Shown in pieces: positions 8,920 to 16,432 of a DNA stretch of 64,000 nucleotides. The DNA lies in NCBI RefSeq assembly GCF_900102465.1, contig NZ_FNBW01000007.1, forward strand, positions 1 to 64,000, in the 5' to 3' direction. The position numbers and the translations under genes are program-made. The notes beneath the pieces were generated by a model. The model saw only the letters and a program-made list of their open reading frames with translations. It searched no databases and was not told where the DNA came from. The stretch comes from Thalassobaculum litoreum DSM 18839 (GTDB taxonomy: Bacteria; Pseudomonadota; Alphaproteobacteria; Thalassobaculales; Thalassobaculaceae). How positions within the stretch are numbered: the first letter of the stretch is position 1; every line of letters begins with the position of its first letter.

Positions 8920-9393
8920 TCAGTGTTTCGCAACACTTCCGGGAGCCACTGTTTTCGAACCGACCTTGCGCCCACGTGGAGCTGTTTTGAGTGCTTCATT
9001 GATGGCCGCATCCAGTTCGCCCGCCATCGCCGCTGCTTTCAGGGCATCGAACGCAGGCGCGACTTCCTCAAGCTTCTCAACGAACACCGCGTTGCTTTTT
9101 CCATTGAGTGGGAGCACGCGGCTACCATAGCGGCATTGAACGTACCAACCGCCGTCCTGCTCGAAGAACCAGGGACGGACCCGCTTCTCAGTGTGGACGG
9201 GCACCCGTTCGCCAGCGTCGTTCTTCTGCCATCGCCGGATTGTGGCATGGTACTGCTCGCCTGCCTTGGCCGCAGCCACCACATGCATCTGTTCATCCAG
9301 CGCGGTCGCTAATTTACGTCGGCGGGCAAGCGCGGGGTCTGACGTGCTTTCGCGTTGGACGGACTTCAGGGTCAGCTTCGCCAAGTGGGTCAT
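8920..9393 (-). CDS. DUF6641-like protein
   Basis: The start at MTHLAKLTLKSVQRES fits the usual opening of the DUF6641 family as I recall it, and GGAG lies just upstream; a longer frame reaches 9417. The 157-residue protein has the family pattern: helical N-terminus (LARRRKLATALDEQ), a KRVRPWFFEQDGGWYVQCRYGSR segment and a helical tail. Function is unknown. Its 3' end converges on the gene at 7967-8905. Confidence 0.7.
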   Translation of the reverse strand: MTHLAKLTLKSVQRESTSDPALARRRKLATALDEQMHVVAAAKAGEQYHATIRRWQKNDAGERVPVHTEKRVRPWFFEQDGGWYVQCRYGSRVLPLNGKSNAVFVEKLEEVAPAFDALKAAAMAGELDAAINEALKTAPRGRKVGSKTVAPGSVAKH

Positions 9394-9513
9394 TGTCTCT
9401 GCTCCATCGCTGTTCATGTTGTTAGCTTATGGTCAGAGAATCTCGATTTCCTATCTATTTAGCGCAGTCGAAGAGAGGATCTAATACGAGCCAGTCTGTG
9501 AGTTTTTGAGACG

Positions 9514-10230
9514 CTATCTTTTTGAAACGAATGAACGGATCACGTCCCAAGTGCGCAAAAAGGCGTTCCTCAAATCTGCGCGAAACAGATATTCTTTAAC
9601 AGTCCTATCCATCAAATCTAAGTCCACCGCCCCTCTTGAGTGCTTCGCTATCGGACGCATGGCCTTGACCAAATTTATTATGTCGTCGGACGACAAGTTT
9701 AATGGTGCGCCCAACTTGTAAATGCGAACAGATTTTTGTAATCGGTGTGCAACTATGAGATTGTTGGTGCGCGGTGTGATGTCAAACACCGTTTGAAAAA
9801 ATGGAATTGCATGCTCGTGGGCATCAGAAGCGGCCTTGGCAAGTGACTTAAAAAACAAGCCATTCGGTTGTTCAGATCGAAAGCGTGAGCTCCCCAGTTC
9901 AACCAATGATTCTGGCAGAGCTCTAGCTTCACCAAGACCGGAATACAGAAATTGCGTGGGATTTTCCTTAGAGAAATTTTCTCGTAAGAATCTTCCATCC
10001 TTAGCCAGGGTTCTCGAATTTTGAATAGGATTAAAGAAGAGGAACAAAAGTTCGTAACCTAGCGCGTCATTGAATTCAGATTGACGTTCGATACATGCTT
10101 TTGTCAATAGCGACATTTCCCTATGGCTTCCATATTGGATAAACATAAATTCAGCTCTTCCGTCGGAACCTTGATCAGAGTCAAAGAACCACTCAAATAT
10201 GGAACCGGGATGCCCGTCCTTGATACCCAT
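9514..10230 (-). CDS. Hypothetical protein, AT-rich
   Basis: This 238-residue soluble protein has no recognised motif. It is distinctly less GC-rich than the phage region and lies between the DUF6641-like gene and the IS3 element. Content is mixed alpha/beta (SIFEWFFDSDQGSDG at the N-terminus, AFLRTWDVIRSFVSKR at the C-terminus). Several internal methionines could be starts and none has a clear ribosome site. Confidence 0.45.
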   Translation of the reverse strand: MGIKDGHPGSIFEWFFDSDQGSDGRAEFMFIQYGSHREMSLLTKACIERQSEFNDALGYELLFLFFNPIQNSRTLAKDGRFLRENFSKENPTQFLYSGLGEARALPESLVELGSSRFRSEQPNGLFFKSLAKAASDAHEHAIPFFQTVFDITPRTNNLIVAHRLQKSVRIYKLGAPLNLSSDDIINLVKAMRPIAKHSRGAVDLDLMDRTVKEYLFRADLRNAFLRTWDVIRSFVSKR

Positions 10231-10401
10231 GCTTCCTCAAGCCTTTATTTTAAAATTACCATCTTCTTCATCGCTCACGAAACGATCCAGATTCAATTTA
10301 ATTGCCTCAATTTTTATGTTGACGGTTTTACTGAGCGCGACCGGGGTCAATTAGGTGGTCCAGTCGGAGAGTTTGAGTCTGGCCAAACTGGCCGCACGAT
10401 T

Positions 10402-11266
10402 TCAGCTGGTGCTTAGACCGTATCCGAGAGGCGGTTTAGCGGGCAAGAAGGCTTCGGGAGCCGGAGGTCGATAGCCGAGCGAGCTGTGCGGTCGTTCGGT
10501 GTTGTAGAAGCACCTCCAGTGTTCGATCAGCACTTGGGCTTCACGCAGCGTGTATAAAGATCTCGGGGTTCAGGCACTCGTCCCTGAGTTTGCCGTTGAA
10601 GCTCTCGTTGTAGCCGTTCTCCCAGGGCGAGCCCGGGGTGATGAACAGGGTGCGGACCTGCAGCCGGTCGAGCCAGGTCCGGACGGCGAGAGCTACGAAC
10701 TCCGGTCCGTTGTCAGAGCGGCCATGCTCCGGCGGACCATGTCGCACGAACAATTTGCCGAGCACGTGTAGAACGTCCTGGCTATTGAGCTTGCGCTTCA
10801 CGTGGATCGCTAGACATGTCCAGCTGTACTCGTCGATCACCGTCAGCATCCGGAAGGTACGACCGTCATGGGTGCGGTCCTGGACGAAGTCGTAGGACCA
10901 GACATAATTGCCATGGGTCGGGCGCAGACGGATGCAGGAACCGTCGTTCAGCCACAGCCGGCCCCGCTTAGGCAGCTTGCTTGGAACTCTCAGCCCTTCC
11001 CGCCGCCAGATCCGCTTCATCCGGTTCAGGCCAACCTCCCATCCCTGCTGCCCAAGCAGCGAATGGGTGCGCCGGTAGCAATAGCGGCCGAACCGGGAAG
11101 CGAGCGAGATGATGGTCCGGGTCAGGACATCCTCGTCCGCTCGTCCTTCAGGGATCTTGCGCTGTGTCGAGCGGCGTTGCCCGAGAACCAGACAGGCCCG
11201 GCGCTCGAACACGGAGATCGCAGCGCCAACGTGCTCGACACAGCGGCGACGGCGGGAAGGGCTCAA
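10402..11266 (-). pseudogene. IS3 OrfB transposase, frameshifted near its end
   Basis: The rve integrase core is visible: VWSYDFVQDRT (first D), RSDNGPEF (second D) and NGYNESFNGKLRDE (E). The frame stops at about 10541 after NPEIFIHAA. In the neighbouring frame the expected C-terminus continues (YTLREAQVLIEHWRCF, then NTERPHSSLGYRPP) to a stop at 10402. One extra base near 10548-10552, in ATCTTTATAC where ATCTTCTAC would be expected, explains this. The lost part follows the catalytic glutamate but is conserved in the family, so the protein is probably inactive. Confidence 0.85.
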
Positions 11267-11541
11267 TACTTTCCGGTGAGTGCCTCGTTGAGGATCAGCT
11301 TGTCCAGCGTCAGATCGGACACCGCCTTGCGAAGCCGGGCGTTCTCCCGCTCCAGCTCCTTCAGACGGTGGGCCTGGCTGACCTCCATGCCGCCGTACTC
11401 ACGACGCCACCAATAGAAGCTCTGCGCTGACACGCCCAGGCCCCGGCAAATCTCACCGACCGTCGCCCCCTGGCTCAGCCGAACCTCGGCTTCCCGTAGC
11501 ATTCCGATGATCTTTTCTGGCGTAAATCTCTTCCGGCTCAT
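11263..11541 (-). CDS. IS3 OrfA (IS407 group)
   Basis: The protein starts at MSRKRFTPEKIIGMLREAEV. It has the helix-turn-helix of IS3 OrfA (TVGEICRGLGVSAQSFYWWR), then the heptad-repeat leucine zipper (KELERENARLRKAVSDLTLD) used for OrfA/OrfAB oligomerisation. Its stop overlaps the ATG of OrfB. It is intact, so it may still bind the element ends although OrfB is broken. Confidence 0.85.
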   Translation of the reverse strand: MSRKRFTPEKIIGMLREAEVRLSQGATVGEICRGLGVSAQSFYWWRREYGGMEVSQAHRLKELERENARLRKAVSDLTLDKLILNEALTGKY

Positions 11542-11604
11542 ATCGACCTCCTCAAAGCCTCGATACGGCCAGATCCTAACCGTCACCCCGGACCACTTTC
11601 ACGG

Positions 11605-11770
11605 ACCTAGGTCATACCGATACCGCAATCTCGTCGAGCGCTTCTTCAGCAAGTTCAAACACTTCTGGGCCGTCGCCGCGCACTACGAAAAGCACGACGC
11701 CAACTACCTCGCTCTCGTAAAACTCGACGCTTCCCGAATATGGATGCGCTTTTATGAGTCGGTCACCTAG
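11605..11770 (+). pseudogene. C-terminal remnant of an IS5-family (IS427-like) transposase
   Basis: Only the last 50 or so residues remain: YRYRNLVERFFSKFKHF, then YEKHDANYLALVKLDASR and ESVT before the stop. This matches the end of IS5/IS427-group transposases, including the conserved RNLVERFF with the catalytic glutamate. The upstream part is missing and is replaced by the IS3 right end. Confidence 0.8.
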
Positions 11771-11841
11771 AGTCTCTACGTCTTGACTCTCGCGATGATA
11801 GCGCAATACCATAAATATGTACTATCTTGGGGGATGAAAAA
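11771..11841 (+). promoter_or_regulatory. Probable promoter region of the AT-rich modification operon
   Basis: This short AT-rich stretch separates the IS5 remnant from the first operon gene. CATAAATATGTACTATCT (about 11808-11826) could supply a -10-like element, and GGGGGA at 11829-11834 precedes the ATG at 11842 as ribosome site. No precise promoter is claimed. Confidence 0.3.
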
Positions 11842-12300
11842 ATGCCTGAGAGCGGATGTAAACACGGGGCTGTAAGTGCACTCACCTTGGGGCGCATTCA
11901 AGACGACGATGAAGCACGGCAGTATATTTCTGATATTGATTTCACCCAGCTTAAATCTCAATTTCTTTGTGGATCTCAAGATAAAGAAGGATTAGGCTGG
12001 TCACAAGACAAAGCAGATGCCGTAGAGTCCCTTTTCAAGGAATGGCTATATTTGAAGCGTGTCTACTATGGCGAGTTAGTGCCCCCGGATTTTATTTGCC
12101 AGGATTTATGGCAGATCTACTTGAAGGACTCGATTAAGTACGTAACCGATACGTCTGCGATTTTTGGACAGTATTTGCATCACTTCCCATATTTTGGAAT
12201 AGGGGATAAACAAGAGAAAAAACGGCGTGAGGTCGCGTTTTTGCACACAAAATCGCGATACAAAGAGCTTTTCGGTAAGGAATGGCCGACAATCAGTTAG
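11842..12300 (+). CDS. GRDP-like (glycine-rich-domain-protein-like) small protein A
   Basis: This 152-residue protein matches the small GRDP-like family. Near residue 90 comes an aromatic segment where relatives have a WHxHxxxT core, then FGQYLHHFPYFG. Here the core reads DLWQIYLKDS, so two histidines are replaced, while the later LHH pair is kept. The N-terminal part has LGWSQDKADAV, paralogous to LGWSDERADVA in the protein at 13617-14039. ATG 11842 is preferred to the upstream TTG (11827) because GGGGGA sits 8 nt before it. It is the first gene of an AT-rich, overlapping operon. Function is unknown. Confidence 0.7.
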   Translation: MPESGCKHGAVSALTLGRIQDDDEARQYISDIDFTQLKSQFLCGSQDKEGLGWSQDKADAVESLFKEWLYLKRVYYGELVPPDFICQDLWQIYLKDSIKYVTDTSAIFGQYLHHFPYFGIGDKQEKKRREVAFLHTKSRYKELFGKEWPTIS

Positions 12301-13052
12301 TAGCACAAATGTACTACTACCTACACATTGAAAAAAATATGGGCAACAGCATCCGAACGCTTGTTGCCCAAAATATTGGTAGACATTATTTCCGCAATCT
12401 GTTTTTTCCTGGGCGGAGGTTGTCCCAACATCAAGCTGTGAGTTTCGACGTTCATAGCGATTCGGCAAATCAAACAATACAAATTATTCAAAACTCTTCG
12501 CCAATGGTAAAGATTGTTCTATGCAATATGCCCTTCGGAATCCATAGAGAAGTTAATAAACCTATAAAATATATCACCACATTGCGAAATCCAATAGAGA
12601 GAGCCAGATCCTATTGGAAGGAAATGTATAGGCATAGAAATAACTCTCCATACTGGCGAATTTGTGAAGAGAAAAACTTTGATATCGAAGAAATTTGCAA
12701 CACTCAGATAGTATTATCGTTGACTAATGATCAAACAAGGATCGTATCAGGTACAAATCAACTTGAAATCGACTCACAGATTCTAAATTTTGCAAAAAAT
12801 AATATAAGAGATCATTTTGTTTTGATTGGCCATATGGATCAGACCGAAAAATTTCTCGTTAGGTTGAAAAAGCTCTTAGAGATAGAGAATTCAACAGATG
12901 TTCACGACAACAAAGCTCCAGATCGCGATGATACGCCATTTCCCGATTACTTCGACGAAGTAATGAAGTTCTATAACAAGTATGATGACGAACTATGCGC
13001 ATGGGTGAAAGAAGAGGATTTTAAGAAGAGAGATGTGGAATGTGTGAAATAA
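12282..13052 (+). CDS. Sulfotransferase (family 2-like)
   Basis: The protein has the two PAPS-binding signatures of sulfotransferases: YYYLHIEKNMGNSI near the N-terminus (5'-phosphosulfate loop, cf. HIPKTGGTS) and YITTLRNPIERARSYW (3'-phosphate loop, cf. LRDPVERAISHY). At 256 residues it is a soluble, single-domain enzyme expected to transfer sulfate from PAPS to a hydroxyl or amine; the acceptor is unknown. The start overlaps the previous gene by 19 nt. An alternative ATG at 12309 gives MYYYLHIEKN, closer to the usual family start. Strongly AT-rich, it looks transferred with its operon neighbours. Confidence 0.8.
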   Translation: MADNQLVAQMYYYLHIEKNMGNSIRTLVAQNIGRHYFRNLFFPGRRLSQHQAVSFDVHSDSANQTIQIIQNSSPMVKIVLCNMPFGIHREVNKPIKYITTLRNPIERARSYWKEMYRHRNNSPYWRICEEKNFDIEEICNTQIVLSLTNDQTRIVSGTNQLEIDSQILNFAKNNIRDHFVLIGHMDQTEKFLVRLKKLLEIENSTDVHDNKAPDRDDTPFPDYFDEVMKFYNKYDDELCAWVKEEDFKKRDVECVK

Positions 13053-13624
13053 ATAGATCTTATGAAGAAACTGTCCCTCAAGAAGTTTTTCAAACTTTTG
13101 ATGATAAATATTGCTTATCAGTCGTCAATGATACCAGTCACTGTTCGAAAGTGTTGACCTGGTTTCATGATCTCTCGGTTACTCGCTATCTGGAAGTTAG
13201 GTTTCACCAACAGACTTTAAGAGATATAGAAGAGTTTTTTAAATCACATTTTACTCGAAATTCCGTATTAATAGGTATCTTCTACGACAGTGAGTTAATC
13301 GGATATTATTCCCTGAAGTGGAGTCCAATTCACAAGGTTGGAGAGATCGGGGTCGTGATTGGTGAAAAGAGACACTGGGGCAAGGGAGTCGTTAAAATTA
13401 CGAGGCCAACTATCGTCCGAGCGATGTTTTCATTTTTTAATTTATATAAAATACAAGGGCGAGTTTATGCGTCAAACAGATCTTCCGTCCGAGGCTATGA
13501 GGATGAAGGCTGGAATCGGGAAGCGGTCCTTCAGGAACAGTTTATCTTCAAGGGGAGACGTGTAGATGAGATTATTTTTTCCATAAAGAAAGATTCATTC
13601 TTTGGAGTAACGAAAAATGACTGA
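13040..13624 (+). CDS. GNAT-family N-acetyltransferase (RimJ/RimL-like)
   Basis: This 194-residue protein has the GNAT fold order: a beta-rich N-terminal half (HDLSVTRYLEVRFHQQTL), strand LIGYYSLKW, and motif A in EIGVVIGEKRHWGKGV, where the acetyl-CoA pyrophosphate loop is RHWGKG. A C-terminal NLYKIQGRVYASNRSS segment is typical of RimJ/RimL-type enzymes. The substrate is likely an amine on a peptide or amino sugar. The start overlaps the sulfotransferase stop by 13 nt. Base composition matches the operon. Confidence 0.8.
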   Translation: MCEINRSYEETVPQEVFQTFDDKYCLSVVNDTSHCSKVLTWFHDLSVTRYLEVRFHQQTLRDIEEFFKSHFTRNSVLIGIFYDSELIGYYSLKWSPIHKVGEIGVVIGEKRHWGKGVVKITRPTIVRAMFSFFNLYKIQGRVYASNRSSVRGYEDEGWNREAVLQEQFIFKGRRVDEIIFSIKKDSFFGVTKND

Positions 13625-14039
13625 ATTGCAACTACATGAAAATAATAAAAATGTCTGCAATCAGATAGTTTTGAGTGTCGATTTACAAGAGGTTAAGGTC
13701 CGATATCTTTGTGTTTCTAAAACTCAGGGTGGTCTTGGGTGGTCGGATGAACGAGCGGATGTGGCGATTAGAAATTATCGTATTTGGCTTTATCTTGTGA
13801 AGAACTACTTAAACACTGATTTACCGCCCAGCAAGGACATCGACGAGGTATGGCATTGCCACATGCTGAATACGGAAAAGTATATTGACGACTGTAATAG
13901 GATATTTGGATTCTATTTACATCATGATCCGTATTTTGGTTTGGGTGATAACGCTGATCGTCTTAGGGTAGCATATCAAAGTACTAAAGAGTTATTCTAC
14001 AAGTGTTTTTCGATAGATATCGATAAGGGTCATTTTTGA
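13617..14039 (+). CDS. GRDP-like small protein B (intact histidine motif)
   Basis: This 140-residue paralogue of the protein at 11842-12300 keeps the full family signature: DIDEVWHCHMLNTEKYIDDC followed by IFGFYLHHDPYFG. The WHxH and LHH histidines plus aspartates suggest a metal or catalytic site. Family members occur alone in bacteria and as N-terminal parts of larger glycine-rich proteins in plants and fungi, with no settled biochemical role. It overlaps the GNAT gene by 8 nt and shares one base with the dioxygenase start (TGATG), so translation is coupled. Confidence 0.75.
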   Translation: MTELQLHENNKNVCNQIVLSVDLQEVKVRYLCVSKTQGGLGWSDERADVAIRNYRIWLYLVKNYLNTDLPPSKDIDEVWHCHMLNTEKYIDDCNRIFGFYLHHDPYFGLGDNADRLRVAYQSTKELFYKCFSIDIDKGHF

Positions 14040-14794
14040 TGAAGAAAATTTCATTCTCAGATCATATGAAGATGTTTGGAGTAAATATCATACCGGGATT
14101 ATATGCGGATCAAAAGGCTTCGCTGTCAGAGGCTTGCAATCGAGTTCTTTATTCGGGGCCGCAGAACGTTGCGTACGAGAAAGATGGATCTGCTTATCGC
14201 TCTGTTTATGATTTAGATAAAGAAGACCGGTACTTCATGGAACTTCTTCACGGCCAGCGGGTGAAGTCAGTGTTTCGGCAGTACTTCAAGAGAAGTTTTT
14301 TTGTTCATCAATATAAATTGAATCCAAAATACCCTACGGTAGGAAGAGGGTGGTCATGGCATCAAGACTCTTGGTTCATGCTGAATAACAAATTAAGTAA
14401 TCAAGAGTTTCCATTGCAGCATAATATAAATTGTTTTCATTTGGCGATCGCCGTAGATTCGTGCGAGAAGCATAATGGGCTGCTTAAATTTATATTGGGG
14501 TCCCATTTAGCAGGTGTTTATTTGCACGAATCGGTTTGCGGGTCTTTTTCGATAAATGAAAAAACTCTCGATACGATGTTAAAGCGTTTAGATATATTTT
14601 CACCTGAACTAGCCGCTGGTGACGCGGTATTGTTTCATTGTGACCTTGTTCACTCTAGCGACGAGAATGGCAGCGCCGGACACCGTAGAATGGTCTACTT
14701 GTCCGCATACGATTCAGACTGTGCTACCCCCGTACCGCACCGTCATACGTCGTTGGCTCGGCCGCCCAGAGAGGAGGACCAAATCGATACATAG
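14039..14794 (+). CDS. PhyH-type Fe(II)/2-oxoglutarate dioxygenase
   Basis: This 251-residue protein has the phytanoyl-CoA dioxygenase pattern. The HxD iron ligands are in WSWHQDSWFM. The distal histidine and 2-oxoglutarate arginine lie in LVHSSDENGSAGHRRMVYL. Enzymes of this family hydroxylate small molecules or tailored natural products. The ATG at 14039 overlaps the previous stop, and a TTG three bases upstream is unlikely. It closes the five-gene operon. A hydroxylation step next to a sulfotransferase and acetyltransferase suggests stepwise decoration of one substrate. Confidence 0.8.
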   Translation: MKKISFSDHMKMFGVNIIPGLYADQKASLSEACNRVLYSGPQNVAYEKDGSAYRSVYDLDKEDRYFMELLHGQRVKSVFRQYFKRSFFVHQYKLNPKYPTVGRGWSWHQDSWFMLNNKLSNQEFPLQHNINCFHLAIAVDSCEKHNGLLKFILGSHLAGVYLHESVCGSFSINEKTLDTMLKRLDIFSPELAAGDAVLFHCDLVHSSDENGSAGHRRMVYLSAYDSDCATPVPHRHTSLARPPREEDQIDT

Positions 14795-15090
14795 CTTACG
14801 GGAAATCATATCAAAAGGTCCTGCTTCTGACCTCGGTCCGTGAATGTGTTCCGGGCTGACGAAAAGGATCTGCCTGTATTGGTCCTGATTGCATCTTAGG
14901 TCCCTTATGTAGAAGGAGCAGTAAGTCGATTGAGAGCAGACCGACGAAACGCGAGAGCCGTTTGAATGAAGAGCAAGCCGTTCAGGTTAACATTTTTGTG
15001 CGGGATGTTCGGCGGCCTTGTGCGGGATGGTCAGCGGCGGGGATAGAAATCCTCAGATACGGGGAGTCTTCGCGAACAAGCGTGCCCACC

Positions 15091-15354
15091 TTATCGGGCC
15101 TTTCGACGACCAGCGGGAAGAGGCTTTGGCGGCACCTCACCCGCTTCCGGCTCAGTCAACAACTGCACCAGCGACACACCCAGCGCCCGTCCCAGCTTTT
15201 CAATGACGCCAATGCTGGGGTTGGCCGTGCCGCGCTCGATGCGGGCAACAGAAGAGGCGTCCACTCCGGCCTCGTGGCCGAGTTCTTCGATAGTCAGGCC
15301 CTTCTCCGCGCGTATCCGACGCAGGTTCCAGCCAACGATCTGACGCGCCTCCAT
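15091..15354 (-). CDS. XRE-family helix-turn-helix regulator
   Basis: This 87-residue Cro/CI-type protein has the classic pattern: NLRRIRAEKGLTIEELGHEA, then VDASSVARIERGTANPS and a second helical pair GVIEKLGRALGVSLVQLL. There is no sensing domain. It diverges from the exported-protein gene at 15474 and the intergenic palindrome at 15385-15408 is a likely autoregulatory site. It may control that gene, or the AT-rich operon that ends about 300 bp to its left. Confidence 0.85.
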   Translation of the reverse strand: MEARQIVGWNLRRIRAEKGLTIEELGHEAGVDASSVARIERGTANPSIGVIEKLGRALGVSLVQLLTEPEAGEVPPKPLPAGRRKAR

Positions 15355-15384
15355 ATTGGCAAGCGACCAGCTTGCATCATCTTA

Positions 15385-15408
15385 ATACAGGGCGTATAAT
15401 CCCTATAT
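15385..15408. promoter_or_regulatory. Palindromic operator with -10-like sequence
   Basis: ATACAGGG and CCCTATAT form near-perfect inverted arms around an 8-nt centre. TATAAT (15395-15400) lies inside. It sits between the divergent XRE gene and the exported-protein gene, where such a regulator would bind. Confidence 0.5.
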
Positions 15409-15473
15409 AAATTTAGAGAGCTACAGCGGCCGACGGTGCTCTTCCTTTCGACGCACTAACCAAAGGAACCGGG

Positions 15474-16046
15474 ATGCGGTTACGCACCATTCTGTGCGCG
15501 GGGATGCTCGCGCTCACGGCGACGAGCGCGCACGCGCTGGATAGATCACCCGAGAACCAGGCCTCCGATGCTTCTCGAATTGATGCAATGCGCGTCAGCG
15601 GCGGAGAGGTTGATCGGAGCGCTCTCGCCGAACTTCAGGCCAACTTGCTGCGCTGGATTGGCGATCACAGCCCCTACGACGTATCGGAGCTGTTCGACCA
15701 ACTGCCCGCAGTCGCCTTCTGCGATCACGGGGCGACCTACATCTACAAGGGCAAGCCCATGCACTTCGGGGATCGGTTGGCTGGCGTCTACGATAACGTG
15801 GACGAGCAGATCTGTCTGGCGAACCCCTGGGACATCAACAACAAACGCCACCAAAGCGTTCTGCTCCACGAATTGATCCATTTCGTGCAGTTCCGCAGCA
15901 AGGGCTGGTTCTGCCCGCAGAAGACCGAGTGGGAAGCCTACAAGCTGCAGGAGGCGTGGATGCGGGAGAACGGCTTGGAGCCGAACTTCAATTGGGCCTT
16001 CATACTTCTTGAAAGCGGTTGCGGTGTTCGCGACCGGCATCCGTGA
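15474..16046 (+). CDS. Exported protein with HExxH-type motif (DUF6647-like)
   Basis: This 190-residue protein has an N-terminal signal peptide (RTILCAGMLALTATSAHA) with AHA cleavage. The mature part contains LLHELIHFVQF, a zinc-protease-like HExxH site, and a downstream EWEAYKLQEAWM glutamate that could be the third ligand. Cysteines at several positions (FCDH, ICLA, WFCPQ, SGCG) could form disulfides in the periplasm. I associate this pattern with DUF6647, from memory. It may be a small metalloprotease or an inactive relative. Confidence 0.7.
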   Translation: MRLRTILCAGMLALTATSAHALDRSPENQASDASRIDAMRVSGGEVDRSALAELQANLLRWIGDHSPYDVSELFDQLPAVAFCDHGATYIYKGKPMHFGDRLAGVYDNVDEQICLANPWDINNKRHQSVLLHELIHFVQFRSKGWFCPQKTEWEAYKLQEAWMRENGLEPNFNWAFILLESGCGVRDRHP

Positions 16047-16225
16047 CAGGGTCGGATGGATTGATTTCGGAAGTATGGCTGGGGGCAGGGGAGGGCGCTT
16101 TCGCTGGTGGGCAAGAGCGTTTCCAGTTACTGTGTTATCAACACTGATCCGCGTGTCATAAAGGCTTGAAAATGTAGCGCATTTTGTAGCGCACCACGTA
16201 ATTCAACCTGTAACTAGAGCCAAAT

Positions 16226-16264
16226 CCGACCATATTGAATCATTTCATCATTCAATATGGTCGG
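16226..16264. repeat. Perfect inverted repeat, 15-bp arms
   Basis: CCGACCATATTGAAT and its exact complement enclose a 9-nt loop. No T-run follows. It lies between the exported-protein gene and the tRNA fragment, next to a second structured repeat (16291-16352). It could be a recombinase binding site or a small mobile repeat. Confidence 0.65.
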
Positions 16265-16290
16265 TGAATTTGCCTCTAAAACAATGAGAT

Positions 16291-16352
16291 AGAGCAGATT
16301 CGCGCACGCTGACGCGATCACGAAGTGATCCCGTCACCGCACGATCTGCTCT
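16291..16352. repeat. Structured inverted repeat (REP-like)
   Basis: Outer arms AGAGCAGAT and ATCTGCTCT enclose an inner stem, GATCAC-GAA-GTGATC, extended by GACG/CGTC with one mismatch. The nested arrangement resembles small palindromic repeats scattered in alphaproteobacterial genomes. It lies 35 bp before the tRNA fragment. Confidence 0.55.
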
Positions 16353-16386
16353 AATTGAAAAATAATAGAGTATTTTCGTTTTATCC

Positions 16387-16432
16387 AATCATAATCCACG
16401 TGTCGGGGGTTCAAGTCCCTCCTCCGCTACCA
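16387..16432 (+). other. 3' fragment of tRNA-Met (CAT) acting as attachment-site core
   Basis: From the anticodon loop (ATCATAATCC) through the T arm (GGGGGTTCAAGTCCCTC) to the acceptor end CTCCGCTACCA, this reads as the 3' part of an elongator tRNA-Met. The D arm and 5' acceptor strand are absent upstream, so it is not a working gene. Such 3' duplicates mark the end of an element integrated in a tRNA gene. The serine recombinase gene ends inside it. Confidence 0.8.

Larger units (their letters stand above)
10351..11601 (-). mobile_element. IS3-family (IS407-group) element, inactivated
   Basis: The two-gene organisation (OrfA then OrfB) and protein sequences are those of the IS407 group of IS3. 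Likely ends share a GTGGTCC core: TTAGGTGGTCC at about 10351-10361 and the complement of TGAAAGTGGTCC ending at 11601. The exact ends and target duplication could not be fixed. OrfB carries a one-base frameshift. The right end abuts a remnant of an IS5-type transposase, so this is an insertion hot spot. Confidence 0.75.
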
